A stretch of DNA of 60,195 nucleotides. Origin: an uncultured Clostridia bacterium. Its GTDB lineage: Bacteria > Bacillota > Clostridia > Christensenellales > UBA1242. Position numbers and translations under genes: made by a program. The stretch lies in NCBI GenBank assembly GCA_945928645.1, contig CAMENR010000006.1:1-60195 (forward strand), in the 5' to 3' direction. Below the pieces are notes generated by a model that saw nothing but the letters and a program-made list of their open reading frames with translations, made no database searches and had not been told where the DNA came from. Positions 28,915-38,299 of the stretch are shown here, one piece after another (position 1 is the first letter of the stretch; each line of letters starts with the position of its first letter).

Positions 28915-29751
28915 ATGGCAATACAATGGTTTCCAGGGCATATGACCAAAGCCTTAAGGCAAATGGAAAAAGAATTGAAAAATGTTGATATTATTTTTTA
29001 CCTCCTTGATGCAAGAGCCCCCTTTTCCTGTCTTAATCCAAAACTTTCACAAATGGCAAAGGATAAGCAGATTATCTATGTTTTGACCAAATGCGATATG
29101 GTGGAAGAAGGGGATATTGATAGATTTAAGGAAAAATTGAAGGGGGAAAATTGTTCCGTTGTTGCTGTGAATGGGATTCAATCTAACTCGTCAAAATCAC
29201 TATTGTTTTTGACCAAAAATCTTGTAGCAGAAAAACTAAAGAGAAAGGCAAAGCTGGGGATTGATTATCTTCCAAAGGCAATGGTTGTAGGTGTTCCAAA
29301 TGTAGGCAAAAGCACCCTTATCAACAACTTGTGTGGAAAGGCAAAAACAGAAACGGGGAACAAGCCAGGTGTTACGAGGGGAAAGCAATGGGTGCAAACT
29401 GCAAGTGGACTTATGTTGCTGGATACACCGGGAACACTTTGGCCATCATTTGAAGAGGATAGGGTAGCACGAAATCTTGCTTATATTGGGAGCATAAAAG
29501 ACGAGGTGCTAGACATTGAGGACTTGGCATATTTCTTTGTGCTAGATACATTGCCAAAATACAAGCACTTGATAGAAAAGAGATACAATATTACAATAGA
29601 CAAAGATGATGAATATCTTGATATTCTTGATAAAATCTGTTCTAGTAGGAATTGTGTTTTGAAAAGGGGCGAACCTGATTATGAAAGATGTGCCAACATA
29701 ATATTGGACGATTTTAGAAAGGGGAGAATGGGCAAGATTGCTTTGGAATAA
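28915..29751 (+). CDS. rbgA: Ribosome biogenesis GTPase RbgA (YlqF)
   Basis: IQWFPGHMTKALRQM, circularly permuted GTPase order (TKCD before GVPNVGKSTLIN). Confidence 0.95.
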   Translation: MAIQWFPGHMTKALRQMEKELKNVDIIFYLLDARAPFSCLNPKLSQMAKDKQIIYVLTKCDMVEEGDIDRFKEKLKGENCSVVAVNGIQSNSSKSLLFLTKNLVAEKLKRKAKLGIDYLPKAMVVGVPNVGKSTLINNLCGKAKTETGNKPGVTRGKQWVQTASGLMLLDTPGTLWPSFEEDRVARNLAYIGSIKDEVLDIEDLAYFFVLDTLPKYKHLIEKRYNITIDKDDEYLDILDKICSSRNCVLKRGEPDYERCANIILDDFRKGRMGKIALE

Positions 29752-29771
29752 GGTTATCTTGGTAAGAATTT

Positions 29772-30374
29772 ATGGAAAAGACTGATTTGTTTGAATATGA
29801 AAACAAATACAATTCTCTTGGTGAAATAGCGGGGATAGATGAAGCAGGTCGAGGCCCATTGGCTGGACCAGTGGTGTGTGCTTGTGTTGTTATGCCACTT
29901 GAGGAAGATAAGATTATCCCGGGTATCAACGACAGCAAAAAACTATCCGCAAAGAAAAGAGAAAAACTATTTGACCAGATTGTTGCCACTGCAAAAACCT
30001 TTTGCATTGTGCAAGTGGACGAAAAGACTATTGATGATATAAACATTTTGCAAGCAACCAAACTTGGCATGAAAAATGCCCTAAATGGACTTAAATTTAG
30101 GCCTAATATGGTACTTATTGATGCAGTAAAAATTGATACGGATATCCCTCAAGAAAACATAGTTAAAGGCGACGCAAAGAGTTATAACATAGCATCAGCA
30201 TCAATCTTGGCAAAGGTTTTTAGGGATAGGCTTATGATGGAATATTCCAAAAAATATCCAGACTATCATTTTGACAAGCACAAAGGTTATGGAACAAAAG
30301 AACATATTGAACTGCTGAAAAAATATGGCAAGTGCGATATTCACAGAGATACATTTATCAAACACTTTGTTTGA
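29772..30374 (+). CDS. rnhB: Ribonuclease HII
   Basis: AGIDEAGRGPLAGPVV, INDSKKLSAKKRE. Confidence 0.95.
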   Translation: MEKTDLFEYENKYNSLGEIAGIDEAGRGPLAGPVVCACVVMPLEEDKIIPGINDSKKLSAKKREKLFDQIVATAKTFCIVQVDEKTIDDINILQATKLGMKNALNGLKFRPNMVLIDAVKIDTDIPQENIVKGDAKSYNIASASILAKVFRDRLMMEYSKKYPDYHFDKHKGYGTKEHIELLKKYGKCDIHRDTFIKHFV

Positions 30375-30382
30375 GGTGAGTT

Positions 30383-30742
30383 ATGAAGTCTTTGAACAAA
30401 CAAACGGGTGGCATTGGCGAAGCAATAGCGGTAAAATTCCTAGTTGAAAAAGGTTACAAAATCCTGCAAACCAATTTTTCTTGCAAAACAGGAGAAATTG
30501 ATATCATTGCAATGGACAAAGATGTGTTGGTTTTTGTGGAAGTGAAGATGAGGTCTAATTTATACTTCGGACTGCCTCAGGAGGCTATTACACATCGCAA
30601 GTTACTGCATATGCAACGGACTGCAATCGCTTATCTAAAACTTAACGATTTGATAGACAAAGTGGATGTCAGATTTGATTGTGTGGCAATTGTTGGCTCA
30701 AAACAAGACCATACAATAGAACACATAGAGGGAATTTGCTAA
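30383..30742 (+). CDS. yraN: YraN family (UPF0102) endonuclease-like protein
   Basis: GEAIAVKFLVEKGYKILQTNFSCKTGEIDIIAMDKDVLVFVEVK. Confidence 0.92.
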   Translation: MKSLNKQTGGIGEAIAVKFLVEKGYKILQTNFSCKTGEIDIIAMDKDVLVFVEVKMRSNLYFGLPQEAITHRKLLHMQRTAIAYLKLNDLIDKVDVRFDCVAIVGSKQDHTIEHIEGIC

Positions 30743-30805
30743 AAAAGAGAGAAAACAAGACATTTTTAGCAAGAAAAATGTTTTTGTTAAAAACTAAAAA
30801 AACGC

Positions 30806-30834
30806 TTGCAATTTTCATTGCAGTGTGTTATCAT
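30806..30834 (+). promoter_or_regulatory. rplS promoter
   Basis: TTGCAA (30806-30811) - 17 nt - TATCAT (30829-30834). Confidence 0.6.
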
Positions 30835-30862
30835 ATCTTGCAATTTAAGTGGAGGTAACAAA

Positions 30863-31204
30863 ATGAACCTTATTGACGTTATTGAAAAAGAAAATATCAA
30901 AGATAATATCCCAGAGTTTAACATTGGAGACACTGTTAAGGTTTATTACAAGATTAAAGAAGGCAACAAGGAAAGAATTCAGGGATACGAAGGTGTTGTT
31001 ATCGCTAGAAGAAATGGAAGCATAAGAGAATCCTTTACTGTTAGACATATGTCATTTGGTGTTGGTGTAGAGAGGACATTCCCACTTCACAGCCCAAAGA
31101 TTGACAAAGTGGAAGTGTTGAAGAAAGGTAAGATTAGACGTGCAAAACTCTTTTATCTCCGTGACCTCACTGGCAAAGCAACTAAGATAAAAGAATCAAG
31201 ATAA
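30863..31204 (+). CDS. rplS: 50S ribosomal protein L19
   Basis: [38 protein letters not shown] at 30863 behind GGAGG. Confidence 0.97.
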   Translation: MNLIDVIEKENIKDNIPEFNIGDTVKVYYKIKEGNKERIQGYEGVVIARRNGSIRESFTVRHMSFGVGVERTFPLHSPKIDKVEVLKKGKIRRAKLFYLRDLTGKATKIKESR

Positions 31205-31212
31205 TTGATTTT

Positions 31213-31241
31213 AAGGAACAGAAACTTTTGTTCCTTTTTTT
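31213..31241 (+). terminator. Rho-independent terminator after rplS
   Basis: AAGGAACA-gaaacttt-TGTTCCTT T-run. Confidence 0.8.
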
Positions 31242-31320
31242 GTATTTTGTGCAAAATGACTATTGACAAAATGTTCAAAAAATGGCAAAATTATTTGAAA
31301 ATAAAAGAAGGGATTTTATT

Positions 31321-32490
31321 ATGCAAAGAATTTATCTTGACAATGCATCTACAACCCGTGTTTCTAACGAAGTTTTAAGTGAAATGTTGCCAGCATTTGG
31401 CGATACATTTGGCAATGCAAACAGTTTGCACAGTTTCGGCAGAGATGCACAGAATATTGTGGATAAGGCAAGGGACAGAGTTGCCAATGCAATCAATGCA
31501 GAAAGGGGAGAAATTTATTTTACATCTGGTGGCACAGAAGCAAACAACTGGGCTCTTTTTGGCTTGGCACTGGCAAATAAATCCAAAGGAAATCATATCA
31601 TCACATCTTCTATCGAACATCACAGCATTTTGGATACTTGCAAAAAACTAGAAGAAATTGGCTTTGAAGTTACCTATTTACCAGTGGATAGCCAGGGGCT
31701 AGTAAACATAGCAGACTTGCTCCATTATATCAATCAAAAAACAATACTTGTAAGCGTAATGGCTTCAAACAATGAGGTTGGGACTATACAAAATCTCAAA
31801 ACAATAGCAACCATTGCTCATGAAAAGAATGTGCTTTTTCATACAGACGCAGTGCAAGCAATTGGCAATTTTAAGATTGATGTAAAAGATATTGGTATAG
31901 ATGCTATGACTATTAGCGCTCACAAACTTCATGGACCAAAGGGTGTTGGGGCATTGTTTTTGCGCAAAGGGGTCAAGATTGACAATATAATATATGGTGG
32001 CGAGCAAGAAAGAGGTAAACGTGGAGGAACACTCAATGTGCCAGCCATAGCAGGTTTTGGCAAGGCAATGGAAGTTACTGCAAACAACTATATCATCGAC
32101 TGCAAAAAACTTAAAAGTTTGAGAGATTATTTTGTAACACGTGTTATGGAGACTATCCCAAATGTGTTGCAGAATGGTCATATTCACCAAAGAGTTGCTG
32201 GGCTTGTGAGTTTGTCCTTTTTGGGGGTTAATGGAGAGGCATTAACCAACCTTCTAGACCTAAAAGGTATCGCAGTGTCCACAGGCTCTGCTTGTTCTAG
32301 TGGGAGCAGAGAGCCAAGCCATGTGCTTATGGCAATGGGTATTAGCCCAGAACAATCGCAAAGCACAGTGAGGTTTTCGTTTGCCACAGACAACACAAGA
32401 GAACAGATAGATTATGTGGTAGATGTTCTCAAAACCAGCGTTGCATTCCTTCGCAGTATGTCACCAGTAAAGGTCCAGAAAAAGAAATAA
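31321..32490 (+). CDS. iscS: Cysteine desulfurase (IscS/NifS family)
   Basis: YLDNASTTRVSNEVL, SAHKLHGPKGVGALFLRKG, STGSACSSGSREPSHVLMAMG; ATG at 31321. Confidence 0.95.
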   Translation: MQRIYLDNASTTRVSNEVLSEMLPAFGDTFGNANSLHSFGRDAQNIVDKARDRVANAINAERGEIYFTSGGTEANNWALFGLALANKSKGNHIITSSIEHHSILDTCKKLEEIGFEVTYLPVDSQGLVNIADLLHYINQKTILVSVMASNNEVGTIQNLKTIATIAHEKNVLFHTDAVQAIGNFKIDVKDIGIDAMTISAHKLHGPKGVGALFLRKGVKIDNIIYGGEQERGKRGGTLNVPAIAGFGKAMEVTANNYIIDCKKLKSLRDYFVTRVMETIPNVLQNGHIHQRVAGLVSLSFLGVNGEALTNLLDLKGIAVSTGSACSSGSREPSHVLMAMGISPEQSQSTVRFSFATDNTREQIDYVVDVLKTSVAFLRSMSPVKVQKKK

Positions 32491-32503
32491 GGGGGAGGGG
32501 AAG

Positions 32504-32935
32504 ATGTATAGTGAAAAGATTCTAAAAATATTTGAAAACCCAACTCATAGTGGTATGCTGAAAGGTGCAAATGGCATAGGTATATGCAAATCTGAAGATG
32601 GCTCCGAAATATTCAAAATATATATTAAGGTGGACAATGATATTGTTGTTGATGCAAAATTTAAGACCTTTGGTTGTGTAGGGGCAATAGTTTCTAGTGA
32701 AGTGGCTTGCATATTGATTAGGGGGCAAAACTTGGATTATGTTTCCAACCTGCCACAAGAGGAGATTTTGAACTATTTGGGACAAATGCCACAAGGCAAG
32801 GAAGAATGTGCTACAATGGCAATAAAAACCATAAAAGAAGCAGTGAAGAATTACAGAAAAAAGCAATTGCAACTTGCAATTAAGATGCAAAGAGATTTGG
32901 AAAAGGCTAGCGTTGTTGATGAGCCAAATGTGTAG
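32504..32935 (+). CDS. iscU: Fe-S scaffold protein (IscU/NifU-like)
   Basis: GMLKGANGIGICKSEDGSEIFKIYIKV, KFKTFGCVGAIVSSEVACIL. Confidence 0.9.
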   Translation: MYSEKILKIFENPTHSGMLKGANGIGICKSEDGSEIFKIYIKVDNDIVVDAKFKTFGCVGAIVSSEVACILIRGQNLDYVSNLPQEEILNYLGQMPQGKEECATMAIKTIKEAVKNYRKKQLQLAIKMQRDLEKASVVDEPNV

Positions 32936-32981
32936 GAAACAGATAAGTTGTCTTTGATAAAATTTGATTAGAAATATACAA

Positions 32982-33017
32982 AAAGTTGTGCAAAAACTAT
33001 TGCATAACTTTTTTTTG
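32982..33017 (+). terminator. Rho-independent terminator after iscU
   Basis: AAAGTTGTGCAA-aaacta-TTGCATAACTTT T-run; 12-bp stem with one G-U. Confidence 0.8.
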
Positions 33018-33028
33018 TATGATATAAT
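33000..33028 (+). promoter_or_regulatory. rpsB promoter, overlapping the iscU terminator
   Basis: TTGCAT (33000-33005) - 17 nt - TATAAT (33023-33028). Confidence 0.65.
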
Positions 33029-33047
33029 TTGTGCGTTAAATTTCACA

Positions 33048-33119
33048 CCCGAATTGAATTTTCTTGTCCCACAAAGGTGGGTAATGCAAAAGAGTTAACC
33101 CGACTTTTGCACATTCGGG
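33048..33119 (+). ncRNA. rpsB 5' leader, predicted three-way junction RNA
   Basis: P1 CCCGAAT(33048-33054)/ATTCGGG(33113-33119); P2 CCCAC-AAAG-GTGGG(33068-33081); P3 TGCAAAAG(33085-33092)/CTTTTGCA(33104-33111). Confidence 0.7.
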
Positions 33120-33149
33120 GAGGATTAACAAGAAAAAGGAGAAAATATT

Positions 33150-33938
33150 ATGCCAGTTATTTCAATGAAACAACTACTAGAAGCAGGCGTTCACTTTGGA
33201 CATCAGTCTAACAAGTGGAACCCAAAAATGAAGAAATATATCTTCACTACAAGAAATGATATTCATATCATCAACCTTGAAGATACTTCTGTGTGCTGTG
33301 ACAATGCATATTTCTTTATAAGAGATATGGTCGCAAGTGGAAAGAATATTCTTTTTGTAGGCACAAAGAAGCAAGCTCAAGAAGCTATCGAGCAAGAAGC
33401 ATCTCGTTGCGGAATGTTTTACATCGTTAACCGTTGGCTCGGTGGAACACTTACCAACTTCAAAACAATCAGAACAAGAGTCGCAAGACTAAACAAACTT
33501 GCTCAAATGGAAGAAATGGGAGAGTTTGACCTTCTACCAAAGAAAGAAGTCGCACAACTCAAAGCAGAAAAGGACAAACTAGAAAAGAACCTTGGCGGTA
33601 TCAAGGATATGGCAGAATTGCCAGGGGCAATATTTGTGGTAGATCCAAAGAAAGAACATATTGCCGTAAAAGAAGCCAAACTTCTTAATATCCCAATCAT
33701 AGGTATTGTGGATACCAACTGCAATCCAGAAGATGTGGATTATCCTATCCCAGCCAATGATGATGCTATCAGATCCGTTAAACTTATTGTAAGTGCAATG
33801 GCTGATGCAGTTATCGAAGCAAAGGAAGGAGTTTCTCCAAGACTTGAAGCAGAAAAAGCAGCTCAAATGGAAGAAGCTGGAGAACAAGTTAATATGGCAG
33901 AAGCAATGGCAGTGCAAGACACTGAAAAATCAGAGTAA
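33150..33938 (+). CDS. rpsB: 30S ribosomal protein S2
   Basis: [46 protein letters not shown]. Confidence 0.97.
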   Translation: MPVISMKQLLEAGVHFGHQSNKWNPKMKKYIFTTRNDIHIINLEDTSVCCDNAYFFIRDMVASGKNILFVGTKKQAQEAIEQEASRCGMFYIVNRWLGGTLTNFKTIRTRVARLNKLAQMEEMGEFDLLPKKEVAQLKAEKDKLEKNLGGIKDMAELPGAIFVVDPKKEHIAVKEAKLLNIPIIGIVDTNCNPEDVDYPIPANDDAIRSVKLIVSAMADAVIEAKEGVSPRLEAEKAAQMEEAGEQVNMAEAMAVQDTEKSE

Positions 33939-33999
33939 TAGTTCAATGGTTTTTATAAACTGATTGACCATAAACCTAAACAAAAAGGGAGAAAGTAAA

Positions 34000-34647
34000 A
34001 TGATCAATGCAAACGATATAAAAGAACTTAGAGCAAAAACAGGTGCTGGTGTGCAAGATTGCAAAAAGGCACTGGACCAAAGCAATGGAGATATGGAAAA
34101 AGCTGTGGCTTACCTTAGAGAAAAGGGCATTGCTTCTGTTGCCAAAAAGGCATCAAGAATTGCAGGCGAAGGGCTTGTAACAAGTTATATCCATATGGGT
34201 GGCAAGATTGGTGTTTTGCTCGAAGTAAACTGTGAAACAGACTTTGTTGCAAAGAGCGAAGCATTCCAACTTCTTTGCAAGGATATTGCAATGCAAATTG
34301 CAGCAGCAAAACCAGAGTATGTAAGGATTGAAGAAGTCCCTGCAGAAAATGTAGAAAAAGAAAAGGAAATCCTTGTTGCCCAAGCACAAAATGAAGGCAA
34401 ACCAAAAGAAATCGCAGAAAAAATGGTTCAAGGACGTATTAAAAAATATTACAAAGATGTATGCTTGATGGAACAAGAATTTGTTAAGGACCCATCAAAA
34501 ACAATCAGCGACCTCATAACAGAAGCAACTCTTAAGATTGGCGAAAAGATTACAATAAGAAGATTTGTTCGTTATGAAATGGGTGAAGGTCTTGAAAAAA
34601 GACAAGATAACTTTGCAGAAGAAGTTATGAGCCAAATGGGCAAGTAA
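34000..34647 (+). CDS. tsf: Elongation factor Ts
   Basis: [45 protein letters not shown] at 34000. Confidence 0.96.
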   Translation: MINANDIKELRAKTGAGVQDCKKALDQSNGDMEKAVAYLREKGIASVAKKASRIAGEGLVTSYIHMGGKIGVLLEVNCETDFVAKSEAFQLLCKDIAMQIAAAKPEYVRIEEVPAENVEKEKEILVAQAQNEGKPKEIAEKMVQGRIKKYYKDVCLMEQEFVKDPSKTISDLITEATLKIGEKITIRRFVRYEMGEGLEKRQDNFAEEVMSQMGK

Positions 34648-34660
34648 TAAAAAATAATAC

Positions 34661-34696
34661 AAAGAAAGCCAGCGTGGGTTGCTGACTTTCTTTTTT
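34661..34696 (+). terminator. Rho-independent terminator after tsf
   Basis: GAAAG-c-CAGC-gtgggtt-GCTG-a-CTTTC T-run. Confidence 0.8.
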
Positions 34697-34767
34697 GGAT
34701 AAAAAATGCTTTTATTTTTTGTCAAAATGTGGTAAACTAATTTTGTCTTAAATTATTGGGGGAAATT

Positions 34768-35181
34768 TTGAAACGGAAGATGGCACTTGACTATGGCGAG
34801 GCACGCATTGGCATTGCTTTTAGCGATTTGCTGTGTATGATAGCCAATGGTTACGAAACATATTGCAGAAAGGATATTGACAAGGATTTGGATTATCTTT
34901 CAACCCTTGCGTCAAAGCAAGAAGTGGATGAGATTGTTATGGGTTTGCCACTTAATATGGACGGAACGGAGGGAGATAGAGCAGTTGCAACCAAACTTTT
35001 TGGCGAAAAACTTAGCAAATACTCCAATTTGCCAGTAACCTATGTTGACGAAAGATTGTCTAGCGTGGAGGCAGAGGATATCCTAAAACAAGCCCATATA
35101 AAATGGCAAGACAGAAAGAAGTATATAGACAAAATTTCAGCCACAATAATTTTGCAAACTTATTTGGATTCTAGGTCTTAA
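34768..35181 (+). CDS. ruvX: Holliday junction resolvase-like protein RuvX (YqgF)
   Basis: MALDYGEARIGIAFSD, VMGLPLNMDGTEG, YVDERLSSVEAE; probable TTG start at 34768. Confidence 0.9.
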   Translation: MKRKMALDYGEARIGIAFSDLLCMIANGYETYCRKDIDKDLDYLSTLASKQEVDEIVMGLPLNMDGTEGDRAVATKLFGEKLSKYSNLPVTYVDERLSSVEAEDILKQAHIKWQDRKKYIDKISATIILQTYLDSRS

Positions 35182-35195
35182 AAAGGAGATTAAAA

Positions 35196-35564
35196 ATGAA
35201 CGAAAACGAAAAAGAAGTAAAAAGCCCAATCGATTGTCTTTTTGACGAGGAAAACACCGATCCAATCACTCTTTACAACGAAAAGGGAGAAGAGGTTTTG
35301 TTTGAACAAATTGCAATAATTCCATTGGAAGAAAGAATTTTTGCAATCCTCAAACCAATGAAACAACTCGAAGGAGTCGGCGAAGATGAAGCACTGGCAT
35401 TTGAAATAGTAGAAACTGAGGAAGACGCAGAAACAGGCGAGCACAGTGAGTATCTTGAACTGGTTGGCGACATCGATTTGATTGACAAGGTTTTTGATGT
35501 TTATAACAAACTTATGGACGAAGAAGAGGAAAAACAAAAAATCGATAAGAAGAACAAAAAGTAA
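35196..35564 (+). CDS. DUF1292 family protein
   Basis: Small acidic protein, DPITLYNEKGEEVLFEQIAIIPLEERIFAILKP; next to ruvX. Confidence 0.75.
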   Translation: MNENEKEVKSPIDCLFDEENTDPITLYNEKGEEVLFEQIAIIPLEERIFAILKPMKQLEGVGEDEALAFEIVETEEDAETGEHSEYLELVGDIDLIDKVFDVYNKLMDEEEEKQKIDKKNKK

Positions 35565-35591
35565 TAGATTATACAGCAGAAGGAACTATTT

Positions 35592-37064
35592 ATGGACAAC
35601 AATACTCAAAACTTATCAAGCGAAGTTGATATAAGAAAGGAAAAAATAAAAAAACTTAAGCAAGAGGGCAAGATTGTTTATGCTGAGAAGTTTGATAGAA
35701 CACACAAATTGGTAGAAGCAAAGGCACTGCCAGATGGCACAAAGGTTAGAGTTTGTGGAAGGATGACTTTTAGGCGAGTTATGGGCAAACTTAGTTTTTT
35801 TGCACTGGAAGATGTAGAAGCAAGGCTTCAGGTTAGTATAAGCAGAAATGAAGTTGATGAAGACAGTTATGCATTTTTTAAGACTATGGTTGACCTCGGC
35901 GACTTTGTTGGTGTTGAGGGGGAACTTTATACAACCCATACTGGTGAAAAGACAGTTAGAGCATCATCTTTTCAACTGCTATCCAAGGCCATTTTGCCAT
36001 TGCCAGAAAAATACCATGGTTTGACCAATCAAGACCAGCGTTATAGAGAAAGATGTATGGATCTTGTATCCAACGAGCAAAGCAGAGATGTATTCCTAAA
36101 AAGAAGTAAATTTTTGTCTTTTTTAAGGACATTTCTTAACAGTAATGGCTTTTTGGAGGTAGAAACTCCAATATTGCAAAGTGCTGTCTGTGGAGCAAGT
36201 GCAAAGCCATTTTTTACCAAACACAATGCCCTAAACAAGATTTGTAACCTTAGAATTGCTCCAGAGGTCTATCTAAAGCATGTTATTGCAGGAGGATTTG
36301 ATAGGGTTTTTGAAGTGGCAAAATGCTTCCGCAACGAAGGTATGGACCCAAGCCATTTGCAAGAATTTACTATGGTAGAGTGGTATGCTTCCTATTGGAA
36401 TTTTGAGGACAATATTAGGTTTTTTACAGAGTTCATAAGGGAAGCAATTAGGACAATCTGCAACAAAGATCTTATTCTTCAGTTTAAGGGACATACACTA
36501 GATTTTTCTAAGGACTTTGAAAGGATAAACTATACAGAACGCATAAATGATATACTAGGGCTTAACGTCTTAGAATATACAGATGTAAACAAACTCAAAG
36601 AAGATATTGTCAAAACAGGGCTTTTTGCTATGGAGGACTTTGAGGCGTGCAAGACAGTAGGTGGAGTTATTGACTTTGTTTATAAAAGAAAAATTAGGGA
36701 AAATATCATTCAACCAACGGTGTTATACAACTACCCAGCATGCCTTGTGCCATTGGCAAGAAGAAATGACGAGGATAATAGAAGGATAGATATGTTCCAA
36801 GTACTTGTGTGTGGAGATGAGATATGCAAAGCATATTCCGAATTGGTTGACCCAGTTGTCCAAAGACAAACTTTGGAAGAACAAGCAAATGCCAGACGTC
36901 AAGGTGATGACGAGGCTCAGGAATTGGATGAAGATTTCCTTAATGCTATGGAACATGGTATGCCACCAATATCTGGGCTTGGTTTTGGTGTGGATAGGCT
37001 TATGTGCTTGCTCACCAATCAAGAGTCTGTGCGTGATGTGGTTTTGTTCCCACTAATGAAATAA
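35592..37064 (+). CDS. lysS: Lysyl-tRNA synthetase, class II
   Basis: RVCGRMTFRRVMGKLSFFALED, YRERCMDLVSN, FRNEGMDPSHLQEFTMVEWYASY, GLGFGVDRLMCLLTN. Confidence 0.95.
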   Translation: MDNNTQNLSSEVDIRKEKIKKLKQEGKIVYAEKFDRTHKLVEAKALPDGTKVRVCGRMTFRRVMGKLSFFALEDVEARLQVSISRNEVDEDSYAFFKTMVDLGDFVGVEGELYTTHTGEKTVRASSFQLLSKAILPLPEKYHGLTNQDQRYRERCMDLVSNEQSRDVFLKRSKFLSFLRTFLNSNGFLEVETPILQSAVCGASAKPFFTKHNALNKICNLRIAPEVYLKHVIAGGFDRVFEVAKCFRNEGMDPSHLQEFTMVEWYASYWNFEDNIRFFTEFIREAIRTICNKDLILQFKGHTLDFSKDFERINYTERINDILGLNVLEYTDVNKLKEDIVKTGLFAMEDFEACKTVGGVIDFVYKRKIRENIIQPTVLYNYPACLVPLARRNDEDNRRIDMFQVLVCGDEICKAYSELVDPVVQRQTLEEQANARRQGDDEAQELDEDFLNAMEHGMPPISGLGFGVDRLMCLLTNQESVRDVVLFPLMK

Positions 37065-37079
37065 TTATTAAAAGAAAAG

Positions 37080-37111
37080 CCCCAAGGACAATTATTTCCA
37101 TGGGGTTTTTT
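37080..37111 (+). terminator. Rho-independent terminator after lysS
   Basis: CCCC-aa-GGA...TCC-at-GGGG T-run. Confidence 0.75.
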
Positions 37112-37169
37112 GAAAAAAGCACCACAAGTAGTGATACTTTTTATAAAAATCATTCAAAATATTGTGTTG

Positions 37170-37254
37170 TGGTGTGGATAACAGGACTTGAACCTGCATG
37201 AGTTGCCTCACTAGAACCTGAATCTAGCGCGTCTGCCAATTTCGCCATATCCAC
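37170..37254 (-). tRNA. tRNA-Leu (anticodon CAG), CCA encoded
   Basis: Minus strand GTGGATATGGCGAAATTGGCAGACGCGCTAGATTCAGGTTCTAGTGAGGCAACTCATGCAGGTTCAAGTCCTGTTATCCACACCA; loop TTCAGGT, long variable arm, TTCAAGT T-loop. Confidence 0.95.
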
Positions 37255-37263
37255 ATATATAAT

Positions 37264-37292
37264 ATGATACAATATTCCATAAAAAATGTCAA
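37264..37292 (-). promoter_or_regulatory. tRNA-Leu promoter
   Basis: Minus strand TTGACA - 17 nt - TATCAT just upstream of the tRNA 5' end. Confidence 0.7.
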
Positions 37293-37442
37293 ATTTTATT
37301 TGGCAAAGAAGTTGGAGATTATTGCAAAAGTGTCTTTTTAATAAAATTTACCGGAAACTGCAAGAGATAATTGAAGTTTTTTGGAATAATCGGATAAAAT
37401 GTTAACAAAAACATTGACATTTTGAAGAAAAGGAAATATAAT

Positions 37443-37961
37443 ATGTGTGCTATGTTGTTGAACATCTTAAAAGCGAAAAACCAACAAGGACAAAAAGTAG
37501 AATTTGAGCAGTCTTTGGCATTGGATAACGATTTGATTTCTGCCAAGGGAGGAGAGTTTACTTGCGATGCAACCGTCAAGGGTTATTATCTTTATGAAGA
37601 TGAACAGTTGCATCTTGTGGCAAATGTGTCCGTAGGGTTGCTTTGTGTGTGCGACAAGTGCGGTGAGAAGTTTGAAAAGACCCTCGTCTTTCCTGTGGAA
37701 GAAACTTTTGTGGAGCAATATGATTTGCATGACAACGAAAGTTATTCGATAATCAACGGAACATCTATAAAGATTGATGAGGTTGTAACAGACAACTTAC
37801 TTTTGAGCCTTCCAACCAAATTGCTGTGCAAAGAAGATTGCAAGGGCTTGTGCCAAGTTTGTGGTAAAAACAAAAACTACTATACTTGCCATTGCGAACA
37901 AATTCAGCAGGAATTGGAAAGACTTGATAACCCCTTTGACAAATTAAAAAATAGGAGATAG
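37443..37961 (+). CDS. DUF177/YceD family protein
   Basis: C-terminal CVCDKCGEKF...CKEDCKGLCQVCGKN; immediately upstream of rpmF. Start could be 37443 or 37452. Confidence 0.88.
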   Translation: MCAMLLNILKAKNQQGQKVEFEQSLALDNDLISAKGGEFTCDATVKGYYLYEDEQLHLVANVSVGLLCVCDKCGEKFEKTLVFPVEETFVEQYDLHDNESYSIINGTSIKIDEVVTDNLLLSLPTKLLCKEDCKGLCQVCGKNKNYYTCHCEQIQQELERLDNPFDKLKNRR

Positions 37962-37965
37962 AAAA

Positions 37966-38163
37966 ATGGCAGTTCCAAAAGTAAAAGTTAGCAAATCAAG
38001 ACGTGACAAAAGAAAAGCAAACTGGACGGCAACAGCCCCAACACTTGTCGAATGCCCACACTGCAAGGCAGTAATCCGTTCGCACACTGTGTGCTCGGAA
38101 TGTGGCTACTATGACGGCAAAGAAGTTGTTGCAAAAAAGGCTAAAGAAAAAGAAAGCAAATAA
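37966..38163 (+). CDS. rpmF: 50S ribosomal protein L32
   Basis: MAVPKVKVSKSRRDKRKANWTATAPTLVECPHCKAVIRSHTVCSECGYYDGKEV. Confidence 0.95.
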   Translation: MAVPKVKVSKSRRDKRKANWTATAPTLVECPHCKAVIRSHTVCSECGYYDGKEVVAKKAKEKESK

Positions 38164-38184
38164 GTTTACATTTCTTTGTGCGGT

Positions 38185-38210
38185 GGACAAGACTATCTTG
38201 TCCTTTTTTT
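38185..38210 (+). terminator. Rho-independent terminator after rpmF
   Basis: GGACAAGA-cta-TCTTGTCC T-run. Confidence 0.85.
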
Positions 38211-38299
38211 GTTTATAAAGGCATAAAAATATTGCAAAAAAGTTGGCTTTTTTGATAAAATATATCAGAATATATATAACAATCTTTTTGGAGGGTAAA

